64,000 bases of DNA, taken from positions 277,749-341,748 of the forward strand of contig NZ_JASZYK010000008.1 in NCBI RefSeq assembly GCF_030317035.1. Direction: 5' to 3'. The DNA comes from Variovorax sp. J22G73 (GTDB lineage: Bacteria > Pseudomonadota > Gammaproteobacteria > Burkholderiales > Burkholderiaceae_C). The position numbers were made by a program, and so were the translations under genes. Below, piece by piece: positions 33,750 to 42,236 of this stretch. The notes under the pieces were generated by a model. It was given only the letters and a program-made list of their open reading frames with translations. It did not search any database and was not told the DNA's origin. The first letter of the stretch is position 1, and every line of letters starts with the position of its first letter.

Positions 33750-33837
33750 AATTTAAGGAGGCATCGGGTATGTACGGTCCTGACCGACTGTAGCCGAATG
33801 AGGGTCGACCCCACAGCGCATTAAGCAGATCTTGGAC

Positions 33838-34757
33838 CTACTCAGTTAACGTGAACCGCACGCGCGTATTTGCCAAAGGTCCATCGGGATCACTCGGATC
33901 TACTGCCGCGACAGCGTTGACGTTCACCGTGGCCGTGGCCGTGGCCGTGGCCGTGGATCCATGACTATTGATCGCGTACCTGATCACGGAGTGCCAATCA
34001 GTGCCCGTGAAGCTTTCACCAGAGAACATCACGCCGCCAGATCCCGTCGACCAAGTGACCGATACATCCGAGTGAAGATCAACTGTATCCCCGTCCTTCA
34101 ATGCTACGGGCTGTGTGCCGCCTGCCACGGGTGCCCCGTTTACAGCGATCGATATGGTTGGCGCAGGAAGCACCGTGATCTCATAGGGAAAGCTGCCGCC
34201 GTTCGCACCGTACTCAACCGAGCAATCCACATCCGCGCACATTTGAAGCTGAAGTGTTCCCTTTTAATCCCAGCGGGTAGATCACGATTGAAGTAGATAG
34301 GAAAGCCGCTGACGTATGACCCATTGCCATCATCGTTCAGCAGTTGGCGAGCAGGAAAGAGTACGTCCGCGGCGGTGGTAAACACGTACAAGCCAGCAAC
34401 CTTCGCACCAGTGAGCGTTGCGGTCAGCTTCTGAATGCCTGGCGTTGCCGAGGGGCTGTCCCCCTTGGCCAGGGTGACCCGAGCGACTGCAGGAGAAAAC
34501 ACCACACTCACTGGCGCTCCCAAAACGCCGGAGTTCGTCCCACCAGGGCCCCCAGTAGACCCTCGGTCACTACCAGCGGTCGAGCCCGTTCCGTTAACTT
34601 GCCCTGCGCCCTCGTTGCTGCCTGCGTTCGTCGCCGTTGGTAGCGCGACCGCGATGCCGCCGCCACCACCACCTCCTCCGCCTCCACATCCGGTCAACAT
34701 CACCCCAGCCAACAACCCAACGGCGCAGAACGTGCGCACCCTTGCCCACTTCACCAT
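33838..34757 (-). pseudogene. Frameshifted lipoprotein gene
   Basis: From ATG 34757: a lipoprotein signal with lipobox LTGC, ten Gly, then a Gly/Ser/Thr-rich spacer and a strand-rich domain. The frame breaks near 34262-34265, a run of four T on the plus strand. The other frame continues with LQLQMCADVDCSVEYGANGGSFPYEIT to the stop at 33838. Together they would form an intact protein of about 300 aa. The 3' part encodes a Thr-Ala repeat from a hexanucleotide tract (33926-33957) and ends RVRFTLTE. Either a recent frameshift mutation or a sequence error. Confidence 0.7.
33926..33957. repeat. Hexanucleotide tract in coding sequence
   Basis: About five head-to-tail GGCCGT units on the plus strand, encoding alternating Thr and Ala in the minus-strand lipoprotein. 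Multiples of six keep the frame, so copy-number change would alter length without a frameshift. Confidence 0.8.
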
Positions 34758-35023
34758 GTTTCTCTACCTTCTTCAAATCGTCGGAGAACGTCCCCCAACC
34801 TATTGCATTGCTTGATCACCATTCGCGCTCGAGGCAGCAGCGCATCAAGAGATCCACGTCGCCTCGCACTTGGCAACATATCCAAGGCAATACCCATCTG
34901 TTTAGCTCTTGCGCAGATGCCCCACGGGAGTACGAGGGTGCTCGCTTTCACGCGGCTTCCAAGACAGCGACAATGTGCACTCTGCTCCACATCGCTCACA
35001 GAGCCACGCGCCTGAAAGCAACC

Positions 35024-35608
35024 ATGCCAACCTCCGATTTCGATTCGTTTGATGCGCTCATGGCTGCTGCCATGGCCGCCAGCCAGGCCAACGAGGCAAA
35101 CCGCGCAATCGAGGGCTTTCAGCGAGCGAGTGCAGTCCAGCCCAGCGCTGCACTGCCTCAGTTCATGCTCGGCGCCGACTTCGCCGCGCTGGGCGACATG
35201 AACCAAGCCGAGACTGCGTTTGCGAACGCCACGCGCCTGGCACCTGATTTCCCGATGGCACGCTACCAACTGGGACTGCTGCAGTTCAGCTCGGGGCGAG
35301 CAGCTGTCGCCATGTTGACTTGGCAACCGCTTCTGGCACTTCCTCAGACCGATCCCCTGCCCCACTTCATCCATGGGTTCGCGGCGCTGGCACAGGATCA
35401 ATTCGACGAGGCATTGGCCCACTACGAACACGGCCTCACGCTCAATACGACGAACGCCGCACTGTCGAGCGACATCCAAAAAGTGATCGACGGCATTCGC
35501 TCATTGAGGCACTCCACAGTGCAATCCGAGAGTGCCGAGGACGTGCCTGACGAGTCTTCAGCACACATCCTGTTGGCAAACTATCAGCAGCAGGGTCATG
35601 TGCACTGA
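35024..35608 (+). CDS. TPR-repeat protein
   Basis: 194 aa from ATG 35024; the longer frame to 34637 has no coding character upstream. Four to five tetratricopeptide-like helices pairs are visible: ANRAIEGFQRASAVQPSAALPQFMLGADFAAL, MNQAETAFANATRLAPDFPMARYQLGLLQF and FDEALAHYEHGLTLN. No signal peptide. It lies directly upstream of 35652 in the same direction (gap 43 bp), so they are probably one operon. It may be part of a flagellar or secretion cluster given the nearby fliA and fliP. Confidence 0.75.
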   Translation: MPTSDFDSFDALMAAAMAASQANEANRAIEGFQRASAVQPSAALPQFMLGADFAALGDMNQAETAFANATRLAPDFPMARYQLGLLQFSSGRAAVAMLTWQPLLALPQTDPLPHFIHGFAALAQDQFDEALAHYEHGLTLNTTNAALSSDIQKVIDGIRSLRHSTVQSESAEDVPDESSAHILLANYQQQGHVH

Positions 35609-35651
35609 ACCAAAGCTCGAACTCGCCTGATAGCCAGATACCGCCGCCTTC

Positions 35652-36086
35652 ATGATCGATCCGACCACGCAGCTCGCCGCCATGATTCGCGCGCGGTTCA
35701 GCGCACAATTTCAGGCGCAGGCTAAAGCCCGCGGCCTGGCAGCGCGTGAAACACCGAGCGATGGCCGACTCGCCAAAGCAAAGGGCGAGCCTGACGCGTA
35801 TGTCGCCGGCGACACGGATGCTCAAATCCAGCAGATGGTCGCACTGCGAGTGCGGGCGCTATCGCCCGATGATCCGCAGCGCCAACGAAAGGCTTTCCGC
35901 CTGTTCCTCGAGTCGGTGCTCATGCAGACCTTCGGCCGCGAACGCATCGACGGCATCGCTTTTGATCAGATGGTCGACGCCGTGATGCAACGCATGGAGG
36001 GAGACGAGGAACTCCACGCAGCGCTGCGCGAAGCCGGCGACCTCCTGCTGGCCGACTCAAAGCCGACCATTGCCGCCAGGCGCTGA
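35652..36086 (+). CDS. Hypothetical helical protein, flagellar/secretion context
   Basis: 144 aa from ATG 35652. Entirely helical: MIRARFSAQFQAQAKARGLAAR, then a Ser/Lys-rich loop, then a long helical pair around QMVALRVRALSPDDPQRQRKAFRLFLESVLMQTFG and IAFDQMVDAVMQRMEGDEELHAALREAGDLLL. The last part resembles chaperone- or rod-associated proteins only loosely. No signal. Function unknown; next to the TPR gene on its left and convergent with the TPR gene at 36105. Confidence 0.6.
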   Translation: MIDPTTQLAAMIRARFSAQFQAQAKARGLAARETPSDGRLAKAKGEPDAYVAGDTDAQIQQMVALRVRALSPDDPQRQRKAFRLFLESVLMQTFGRERIDGIAFDQMVDAVMQRMEGDEELHAALREAGDLLLADSKPTIAARR

Positions 36087-36104
36087 CACGCTTCATTCGT
36101 TGGC

Positions 36105-37361
36105 TTACGCGCCTGGCGTAGCAACCAGATCAGCAAGATCGCCCCCGAGCGGCGCGGCGATGCCCCCTAGAATTCGGCGCGCGAAACGTTGCACGTCGCT
36201 AGCATCCTTCACATCCCCCGTCAGCAGCGCCTGCGCATAGCGACCGGACAAGTTGGTCCGGTCGAGCCTCAAAGCGAGTTCCGCTTGCTCGCCAGCTTCG
36301 CCCGGACGTCCCTGCATTGCCAAAACCACAGCCAGTCCGCCATGGCTCTCGGCGAAATTCCGATCCAACGCGAGCGCCGTTTCAAAGCTTTCATGCGCAC
36401 CCGCGAGGTCGCCTTGAAGGATCTGCGTCCATCCAAGACCATGCCAAGTGCCAATGTGCTGCCCCATGACCGAGAGGGCCTGTCGAAACGCTTTGAATGC
36501 GTTCCCCAGATCACCCGCCAGCAAAGACGCAAAGCCACGTGTCGACCAGGCTCGGCCATCTCCAGGGTGACGTTGAAGCGCTGCATCCGCAAACTGACTT
36601 GCCGCTGCCGCGTCGCGTTGCGCCAGAGCCAAGGTCGCGCGCGTCGCAAAGGCCTCAACCGGTTGCTCCGGCGGTGTGCCGTTACTCAGGCTCAGCATGC
36701 ACCAGCGCTGCGCCGCTTCGAAATTCGACGCGTCGATCGCGATCAGGCTCGCCACACCAGCAGCTTGGGGGTCAAGCGTCCGCTGCTGCTCCGCAACAAG
36801 CGTCCAGCCCATTGCACGGTCGATCTGTCTATCGTGATGCAGCGCGCGCAGCCAGAGCTGCTGCAACGCACGCGCAGCGACAGGAGGCTGACCCGTCGCC
36901 GTCTGGGACGCGGATGCTGCACTACCGGCTTCGAGCACTGACGCCAGCCGTGCCACGCATTCTGCATGGCGGCCGCGCCGCAGTTCAATGAAGGCGATGT
37001 TGTGCATCAAGACATCAAGAAAGCCGGGAGGAGGATCCTGCGTGTCAGTGAGCGCATCGAGTACCGACAGCGCTTCGTCGTAGCGCTGTTGCGCCAGCCA
37101 AAAATCTCCCTCGCGCAATCGCCAGCCCAGCACATCCTCGGACAGTGACTGGGCTCGGCGCAGATGCACCTCCGCTCGCTCCCACTCACCACACGACAGC
37201 GCCGCCTCGAAGGCAGTGATGAGCAGCGAGTTGTTCGAGGGATCCTCACGAAGAAATCCCTCCATGCGGTCGAGGCGCTGCAATGAAGCGACCACGCGCG
37301 GATCGTCGCGATGCGAAAGTTCGCCCTTGGTAGTGGCCTGGGTTTCAGAGGTATTGGTCAT
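36105..37361 (-). CDS. Large TPR-repeat protein
   Basis: 418 aa from ATG 37361. Repeated 34-residue helix pairs, e.g. DVLGWRLREGDFWLAQQRYDEALSVLDAL, GHAMNG-free PAQLWLRAL segments and the clear tandem AHESFETALALDRNFAESHGGLAVVLAMQGRPGEAGEQAELAL. No signal peptide. Same strand and 43 bp after the sigma factor, so probably co-transcribed with it. Possible role as chaperone or regulator of a flagellar or injectisome cluster, which is inferred from position only. Confidence 0.75.
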   Translation of the reverse strand: MTNTSETQATTKGELSHRDDPRVVASLQRLDRMEGFLREDPSNNSLLITAFEAALSCGEWERAEVHLRRAQSLSEDVLGWRLREGDFWLAQQRYDEALSVLDALTDTQDPPPGFLDVLMHNIAFIELRRGRHAECVARLASVLEAGSAASASQTATGQPPVAARALQQLWLRALHHDRQIDRAMGWTLVAEQQRTLDPQAAGVASLIAIDASNFEAAQRWCMLSLSNGTPPEQPVEAFATRATLALAQRDAAAASQFADAALQRHPGDGRAWSTRGFASLLAGDLGNAFKAFRQALSVMGQHIGTWHGLGWTQILQGDLAGAHESFETALALDRNFAESHGGLAVVLAMQGRPGEAGEQAELALRLDRTNLSGRYAQALLTGDVKDASDVQRFARRILGGIAAPLGGDLADLVATPGA

Positions 37362-37404
37362 GGCAACAATGCGATGTCAGAAAGTGGATGGAGTGACCCG
37401 CGTG

Positions 37405-38304
37405 TCATAGCGACACATCGAGCCTGGAGTCCTTGTCCAGGAGTTCGCGCAGACGCAGGAGTCCCTGGCGATGCAACTGAGAAATGCGCCCGCGCGTGAC
37501 GTTCATTCGCGAGGCGATCTCGTCAAACGGAATCTCTTGCAGATAATGGTGACGGATGACCGTCTTTTGCTGGTCAGTCAGCTGATCGACCAGACCCCGC
37601 AAGACGGTACCTAACTGGCGAATCTCGGTCTTTCGGAAGTAGCTCACCTCAGGCGAGACTGCATGCGAGCCAGCTTCGCTGTCGAACGCTTCCGCATCGA
37701 CCATGCCAGTGTCTTCCAGCAACACGCCCAGCGCGATGCCGATGCCGACCTCGGCGAGGTACTTGAACAATTTGTCGGCGCTAAGCGCATCAGGTGCGGC
37801 TGAGCGTCCTTCTCCCTCGGATCCGTGGATGTGGTCTTGAGCTGCGGCTTCCTTGATGGCCGCGATCCGCTCTTGCTGCAGCCGAGTGCGCACGCTGATC
37901 TGCTGATTTTTCTCAGTCAAGCGAACGAGCCCATTCAAGATCGAGCCTTGTACGCGTTTGGATGCAAAGGTCTTGAATTGGGCTCCTTGGCACGGATCGA
38001 AACGATCCACGGCCTCTACCAGTCCGATCCTCGCAAGCTGCAGGTAGTCCTCGAACTCGACGTCGTCGTGCGTGCGGCGGCCATAGACGGTGGCTGCCAT
38101 CATCCGCGCATAGGGCAGATAGTGCCGGATCAGCAGGTCGCGCGCTGCCTCATCGCTGTCGCCGCGCCAACGAGTCCAGAGTGGCGCAACAAGGTCCAGG
38201 CCTTCCGATGAAGATTCCGGGACATCACGCGGCGCAGCAACATCCACCGCAGCGCCGGAAAACCGAACGGGCGTGGAAGACAATGCAGAGCTCAAGCGTG
38301 CCAT
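37405..38304 (-). CDS. fliA: FliA/sigma-28-type RNA polymerase sigma factor
   Basis: 299 aa. Region 2: LIRHYLPYARMMAATVYGRR, then VEFEDYLQLARIGLVEAVDRFDP and FKTFASKRVQGSILNGLVR (the FliA pattern GA-x-FxTF/Y-x-A-x-RI/VRG). Region 4: QLTDQQKTVIRHHYLQEIPFDEIASRMNVTRGRISQLHRQGL with a clear HTH. The middle region is longer than in standard FliA (inserted 40-50 aa with an acidic stretch), so the orthology is not fully certain. It would direct transcription of late flagellar or related genes. Transcribed towards the TPR gene. Confidence 0.85.
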   Translation of the reverse strand: MARLSSALSSTPVRFSGAAVDVAAPRDVPESSSEGLDLVAPLWTRWRGDSDEAARDLLIRHYLPYARMMAATVYGRRTHDDVEFEDYLQLARIGLVEAVDRFDPCQGAQFKTFASKRVQGSILNGLVRLTEKNQQISVRTRLQQERIAAIKEAAAQDHIHGSEGEGRSAAPDALSADKLFKYLAEVGIGIALGVLLEDTGMVDAEAFDSEAGSHAVSPEVSYFRKTEIRQLGTVLRGLVDQLTDQQKTVIRHHYLQEIPFDEIASRMNVTRGRISQLHRQGLLRLRELLDKDSRLDVSL

Positions 38305-38335
38305 GAGTGTCTCAATGCGAAATGAGGGCCATGAC

Positions 38336-38690
38336 TCAGTGGAAGCTGCCTACCAACGCCTTGAGCACGAGGCTCCAGCCGTCGACGAGGATGAACATCA
38401 GGATCTTCAGCGGCAAGGCAATCGTCGTCGGTGGCATCATCATCATGCCCAGAGCCATGAGAATGCTCGAGACGATCAGGTCGATCAGCAAGAACGGCAA
38501 GAAGATGACGAAACCGATCTGAAACGCGGCGCGCAGCTCCGAGAGCATGAACGACGGAATGAGCTGCACATTGCTGATGTCAGCCATCGACTTCGGCGTC
38601 GGTGCCTTCGACAACTCGACCATCAGTGCCAGGTCCGCCTCTCGCGTTTGCCGCACCATGAATTCCCGGAACGGCGCCACGCCCTTGCCG
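38336..38690 (-). pseudogene. fliP: fliP fragment, 5' end missing
   Basis: Encodes the C-terminal 110 aa of FliP: FREFMVRQTREADLALMVEL, then FMLSELRAAFQIGFVIFLPFLLIDLIVSSILMALGMMMMPPTTIALPLKILMFILVDGWSL, the characteristic FliP membrane helices and export-gate loop. Homology begins abruptly near 38690. The N-terminal half and its start are missing, so the gene is broken. FliP forms the export gate with FliQ and FliR, none of which is present here. Confidence 0.85.
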
Positions 38691-39099
38691 TAGCCACAAG
38701 TCACCGCATTCCCAGCGCTTCATCTGCTACTAGGCCTCCGACAGCAGCGGGCGGGGCCGACCGCTGCCTAGTCGTACACATCTCTCTGCCCCTCAGTGAG
38801 CACTCCAGGCTGTTGCTGGTCGCCATCAGTGTGGACCTCGACGACAACCCACCGTCTAGGCGTTTTCGGCCTCGCAGCCGGTGTGACGAAGAGGTCGTTG
38901 CCTCGACGCACCTTATTTTTCCGACGCACCTTATTCAAGAGCAGCAGGCGCCCGGCAATCAGGGAATCTACGGATATATGATTCCCCGAATGGTCTTGAT
39001 TGCGTGCAGTTTTTGTATACAAATAACGCACTCGAAAGACGGCGCCGAATTCGCGTCGAAACGGGTCCCGATCCCTACCTACTCGCACGAGGAAAGACC
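38690..39099. other. Non-coding junction, about 410 bp
   Basis: Follows the fliP breakpoint. No frame looks real. It contains a direct repeat CGACGCACCTTATT (38905-38937 region), an A/T-rich patch around 38930-39010 and the palindrome at 39012. It probably marks the boundary between the variable region on the left and the high-GC metabolic region on the right, and holds the promoter of the NCS1 permease gene. Confidence 0.5.
39012..39023. promoter_or_regulatory. TTTGTATACAAA palindrome upstream of NCS1 permease
   Basis: A perfect 12-bp palindrome centred on TGTATACA, the style of GntR/FCD-family operators. It lies 77 bp before the permease start and overlaps a plausible -10. TTGATT about 17 bp upstream could serve as -35. 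The GntR gene at 41378 is the natural candidate to bind it. The same core occurs at 44142. Confidence 0.55.
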
Positions 39100-40593
39100 A
39101 TGAGCATAGTCGTCAGCCAGGCCCCCGCGGGGGCAAGCGAAGCCGGCATTGCGCCGCACGCGGAATCGAACGCCCTCATCAAGCCCGGCTACCACCCGCG
39201 CCTGACCAACGAGGACCTCGCGCCGCTGAAGAAGCAGACCTGGGGTCAATACAACATCTTTGCGTTCTGGATGTCCGACGTGCACAGCGTGGGCGGCTAC
39301 ATCACCGCCGGCAGCCTGTTCGCGCTGGGGCTGTCGAGCTGGCAGGTGCTGGTGTCGCTGCTGGTGGGCATCGTGATCGTGCAGTTCTTCTGCAACCTGG
39401 TGGCCAAGCCCAGCCAGGTGACGGGCGTGCCCTACCCGGTGGTGTGCCGCGCGCCCTTCGGCGTGCTGGGCGCGAACATTCCGGCCATCATCCGCGGGCT
39501 GATCGCGGTGGCCTGGTACGGCGTGCAGACATATCTCGCCTCCGCCGCCTTCATGGTGCTGGCGCTGCACATGTTCCCGGGCCTGGCACCGTACGCCGAC
39601 GTGGCGCAGCACGGCTTCGTGGGCCTGTCGACGCTGGGCTGGGTGGCGTTCATGGTCATGTGGGTGCTGCAGGCCTTCGTGTTCTGGCACGGCATGGAAG
39701 CCATCCGCAAGTTCATCGACTGGGCCGGCCCGGCCGTGTACGTGGTCATGGCGGTGCTGTGCGGCTGGCTGGTGTGGAAGGCGGGCTGGAGCAAGATCGA
39801 CCTGAACCTGGGCGGCATCAAGTTCCAGGGCTGGGACGCGCTGCCGGTCATGCTCTCGGCCATTGCGCTGGTGGTGAGCTACTTCAGCGGCCCGATGCTC
39901 AACTTCGGCGACTTCTCGCGCTACGGCAAGAGCTTCGACGCGGTGAAGAAGGGCAACTTCTGGGGCCTGCCCGTCAACTTCGTCTTCTTCTCGCTGCTGA
40001 CGGTCATCACCACGGCGGCCACGCTGCCTGTTTTCGGTGAACTCATCACCGACCCGGTGCACACCGTGGGCAAGATCGACAGCACCACCGCCGTGGTGCT
40101 GGGCGCGCTGACCTTCATGATCGCCACCATCGGCATCAACATCGTGGCCAACTTCGTGTCGCCAGCCTTCGATTTCTCCAACGTGGCGCCGCAGCACATC
40201 AGCTGGCGCACGGGCGGCATGATTGCTGCTGTGGGTTCGGTGTTTCTCACGCCATGGAACCTCTACAACAGCCCCGAAGTCATCCACTACACGCTGGACG
40301 TGCTGGGTTCGTTCATCGGCCCGCTGTTCGGCATCTTGATTGCCGACTACTACATCGTGCGCAAGCAGCGCATCGACGTGGACGCGCTGTACACCATGAG
40401 CCCGAAGGGCGAGTACTGGTACAGCGGCGGCTACAACCCGAAGGCGATCATGGCGCTGGTGCCGGCCGCGCTGGTGCCCATCCTCTGCGTGATGGTGCCG
40501 ACGCTGCGCGGCGCCGCCAACTACGCATGGTTCATCGGCATGGGCCTGGGCTTCGTCCTGTACGTGCTGCTGAACCGCAACAACAAGCTTTGA
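39100..40593 (+). CDS. NCS1-family nucleobase/hydantoin/allantoin permease
   Basis: 497 aa inner-membrane transporter from ATG 39100 (GAGGAAAG site). NCS1 signatures: TWGQYNIFAFWMSDVHSVGGYITAG near the N-terminus, GVPYPVVCRAPFGVLGANIPAIIRGL, and FNDFSR-like FGDFSRYGKSFDAVKKGNF in the middle. About twelve membrane helices. NCS1 proteins take up nucleobases, hydantoins or allantoin with Na+ or H+. The racemase directly downstream points to a hydantoin or allantoin-type substrate. Likely controlled by the GntR regulator through the palindrome at 39012. Confidence 0.93.
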   Translation: MSIVVSQAPAGASEAGIAPHAESNALIKPGYHPRLTNEDLAPLKKQTWGQYNIFAFWMSDVHSVGGYITAGSLFALGLSSWQVLVSLLVGIVIVQFFCNLVAKPSQVTGVPYPVVCRAPFGVLGANIPAIIRGLIAVAWYGVQTYLASAAFMVLALHMFPGLAPYADVAQHGFVGLSTLGWVAFMVMWVLQAFVFWHGMEAIRKFIDWAGPAVYVVMAVLCGWLVWKAGWSKIDLNLGGIKFQGWDALPVMLSAIALVVSYFSGPMLNFGDFSRYGKSFDAVKKGNFWGLPVNFVFFSLLTVITTAATLPVFGELITDPVHTVGKIDSTTAVVLGALTFMIATIGINIVANFVSPAFDFSNVAPQHISWRTGGMIAAVGSVFLTPWNLYNSPEVIHYTLDVLGSFIGPLFGILIADYYIVRKQRIDVDALYTMSPKGEYWYSGGYNPKAIMALVPAALVPILCVMVPTLRGAANYAWFIGMGLGFVLYVLLNRNNKL

Positions 40594-40616
40594 ACTGAAA
40601 CAGAAAGGGCCGCCCC

Positions 40617-41363
40617 GTGCGCATCAAGCTCATCAACCCCAACACCACCTGGAGCATGACCGAGAAGATCGGTGCCTGCGCCCGCGCGGTGGCGCACGCC
40701 GGCACGGAAATCGTCGCGGTCAGCCCGGCCATGGGGCCGGTGTCCATCGAGAGCCACTACGACGAGGCGCTGGCCGTGCCGGGCCTGCTGCAGGAAATTG
40801 CGGCGGGCGAGCGCGACGGCGTCGACGGCTACGTGATCGCCTGCTTCGGCGACCCGGGCCTGAAGGCGGCACGCGAGCTGGCGCGCGGCCCGGTGGTGGG
40901 CATCGCCGAGGCGGCCATGCACCTGGCCAGCATGATCGGCAGCCGCTTCAGCGTGGTGACCACGCTGGGCCGCACCATCGGGCAGGCCTGGCACCTGGCC
41001 GAGATCTACGGCATGGAGCGCTTCTGCGCCAACGTGCGCGCCTGCGAGCTGCCGGTGCTCGAGCTGGAAGAACCGGGCTCCAACGCCCGCGAGCGCATCG
41101 TCGAGGAATGCCGGCGCGCGCTCGAAGAAGACGGCTCCGACTGCATCGTGCTCGGCTGCGCCGGCATGACCGACCTGTGCGCGCACATCGAAAGCGTGCT
41201 CGGCGTGCCGGTGATCGACGGCGTGGCGGCGGGCACCAAGCTGATCGAGTCGCTGGTCACGCTGCGGCTGCGCACCAGCAAGCGCGGCGAGCTCGCCCGG
41301 CCGCTGCCCAAGCGGATGATCGGTTCGCTGGAGGGCTTCACGCTCGCGCCGCCCCAGGGCTAG
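40617..41363 (+). CDS. Asp/Glu/hydantoin-type racemase
   Basis: 248 aa from GTG 40617, 23 bp after the permease. Asp/Glu racemase fold with both catalytic Cys: CFGDPGL (about residue 78) and CAGMTDL (about 182). The N-terminus RIKLINPNTTWSMTEKI is typical of the HyuE/allantoin-racemase group. It would interconvert enantiomers of a 5-substituted hydantoin or allantoin after import. Co-transcribed with the permease; the next gene is a GntR regulator 15 bp downstream. Confidence 0.9.
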   Translation: MRIKLINPNTTWSMTEKIGACARAVAHAGTEIVAVSPAMGPVSIESHYDEALAVPGLLQEIAAGERDGVDGYVIACFGDPGLKAARELARGPVVGIAEAAMHLASMIGSRFSVVTTLGRTIGQAWHLAEIYGMERFCANVRACELPVLELEEPGSNARERIVEECRRALEEDGSDCIVLGCAGMTDLCAHIESVLGVPVIDGVAAGTKLIESLVTLRLRTSKRGELARPLPKRMIGSLEGFTLAPPQG

Positions 41364-41377
41364 GCCACAATCCGCGC

Positions 41378-42154
41378 ATGCCCCGCGCAAGTTCCAAATC
41401 TCCACTCCCTTCCGGTTCCGTCGGCCCTGGCGGCCCTACAGATGCCGCCCCGGCCGAGACCGGGGCGCCGGCCGACAGGAACACGTCCATCGAAAGCATC
41501 GCCAACGACATTGCCACGGCAATCGTCGAGAAGCGCCTGCCCCCCGGCACCTGGCTGCGCGAAGAGGCGCTGGGCCGGGTGTATTCGGTGAGCCGCACCA
41601 AGGTGCGCGCCGCGCTGCTGATGCTGTCGAAGGACAAGCTCATCGAGATGATTCCCGACAAGGGCGCCTTCGTGTGCCAACCCTCGGTGGAAGAAGCGCG
41701 CGAGGTGTTCGCGGTGCGCCGCATTCTCGAGAGCGAGGTGGTGCGCCTGTTCATCGCCGCGGCGCGGCCGCGCGACTACCAGGCGCTGGAGCAGCACATC
41801 AAGTTCGAGCGCACCGCGCTGCGCCAGTCCACCACCATGGGCACCGTGCGCGAGAAGCTGCTGGGCGACTTCCACGTGGCGCTGGCCGAGGCCACCGGCA
41901 ACCACACGCTGGCCGAGCTGGTGCGCGAGCTGGTGGCGCGCAGCTCGCTGATCGCCATGCTGTACCACTCGTCGAACGACCCGCACTGCTCGTCGGACGA
42001 GCACGCCGAGTTCTTGCGCCTGTGCCGCAAGGGCGAGGTGGAAGGCGCCGTGGCCCACATGAACGAGCACCTGCTGCGCATCGAGGCCAGCCTGGCGCTG
42101 GAAACCGGCAAGCCCGACCGGCAGCTCGACCTGGTGAAGGCGCTGCTGGCCTGA
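41378..42154 (+). CDS. GntR-family regulator with FCD domain
   Basis: 258 aa from ATG 41378. N-terminal Ser/Pro-rich leader, then GntR winged helix: NDIATAIVEKRLPPGTWLREEALGRVYSVSRTKVRAALLMLSKDKLIEMIPDKGAFV. C-terminal FCD domain with helices EAREVFAVRRILESEVVRLFI, LLGDFHVALAEATGNHTLAEL and HAEFLRLCRKGEVEGAVAHMNEHLLRIE, the ligand/metal-binding part. Third gene of the NCS1-racemase unit. It probably represses its own operon and possibly the NCS2 gene at 44227, because both promoters carry TGTATACA. Confidence 0.92.
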   Translation: MPRASSKSPLPSGSVGPGGPTDAAPAETGAPADRNTSIESIANDIATAIVEKRLPPGTWLREEALGRVYSVSRTKVRAALLMLSKDKLIEMIPDKGAFVCQPSVEEAREVFAVRRILESEVVRLFIAAARPRDYQALEQHIKFERTALRQSTTMGTVREKLLGDFHVALAEATGNHTLAELVRELVARSSLIAMLYHSSNDPHCSSDEHAEFLRLCRKGEVEGAVAHMNEHLLRIEASLALETGKPDRQLDLVKALLA

Positions 42155-42236
42155 GCGGCGAGCGATCCGCCCCGCGCCCAGCCGCCCTGCCCCCCAGGCC
42201 GCCACTGTCATATAACCCCGTCATGCTGCACCCCGG

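Larger units (their letters stand above)
14151..33800 (-). other. Cassette-like array, minus-strand segment
   Basis: About twenty-five small genes, almost all minus strand, alternate with a short repeat. On the plus strand it reads GACCGCTCNTGGCCGACTGTAGCC or GACCGCTCTTGGCCGCATCCTGCCC. Clear copies start near 14151, 14491, 15030, 15534, 16096, 16634, 17116, 17846, 18186, 19001, 19394, 19732, 20391, 20838, 21663, 23745, 29035, 29539, 30035, 31170, 31690, 32180, 32975, 33390 and 33775. For most genes the repeat lies about 20-100 bp upstream of the start. Two whole units are duplicated with ends at the repeats, which supports unit-wise mobility. No canonical attC core pair or IntI was seen. Confidence 0.6.

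Noticed and set aside
6924..33800. CRISPR array
   Set aside because: Repeat spacing is several hundred bases with genes between the copies, the repeat varies, and no cas genes are seen.
6924..33800. Classical chromosomal integron
   Set aside because: No IntI with its specific insert, and no consistent RYYYAAC/GTTRRRY core pair at the repeats. Kept as integron-like only.
38768..39088. 106-aa minus-strand open frame next to the fliP break
   Set aside because: It crosses the NCS1 promoter palindrome, is Arg-rich and has no domain; treated as non-coding.
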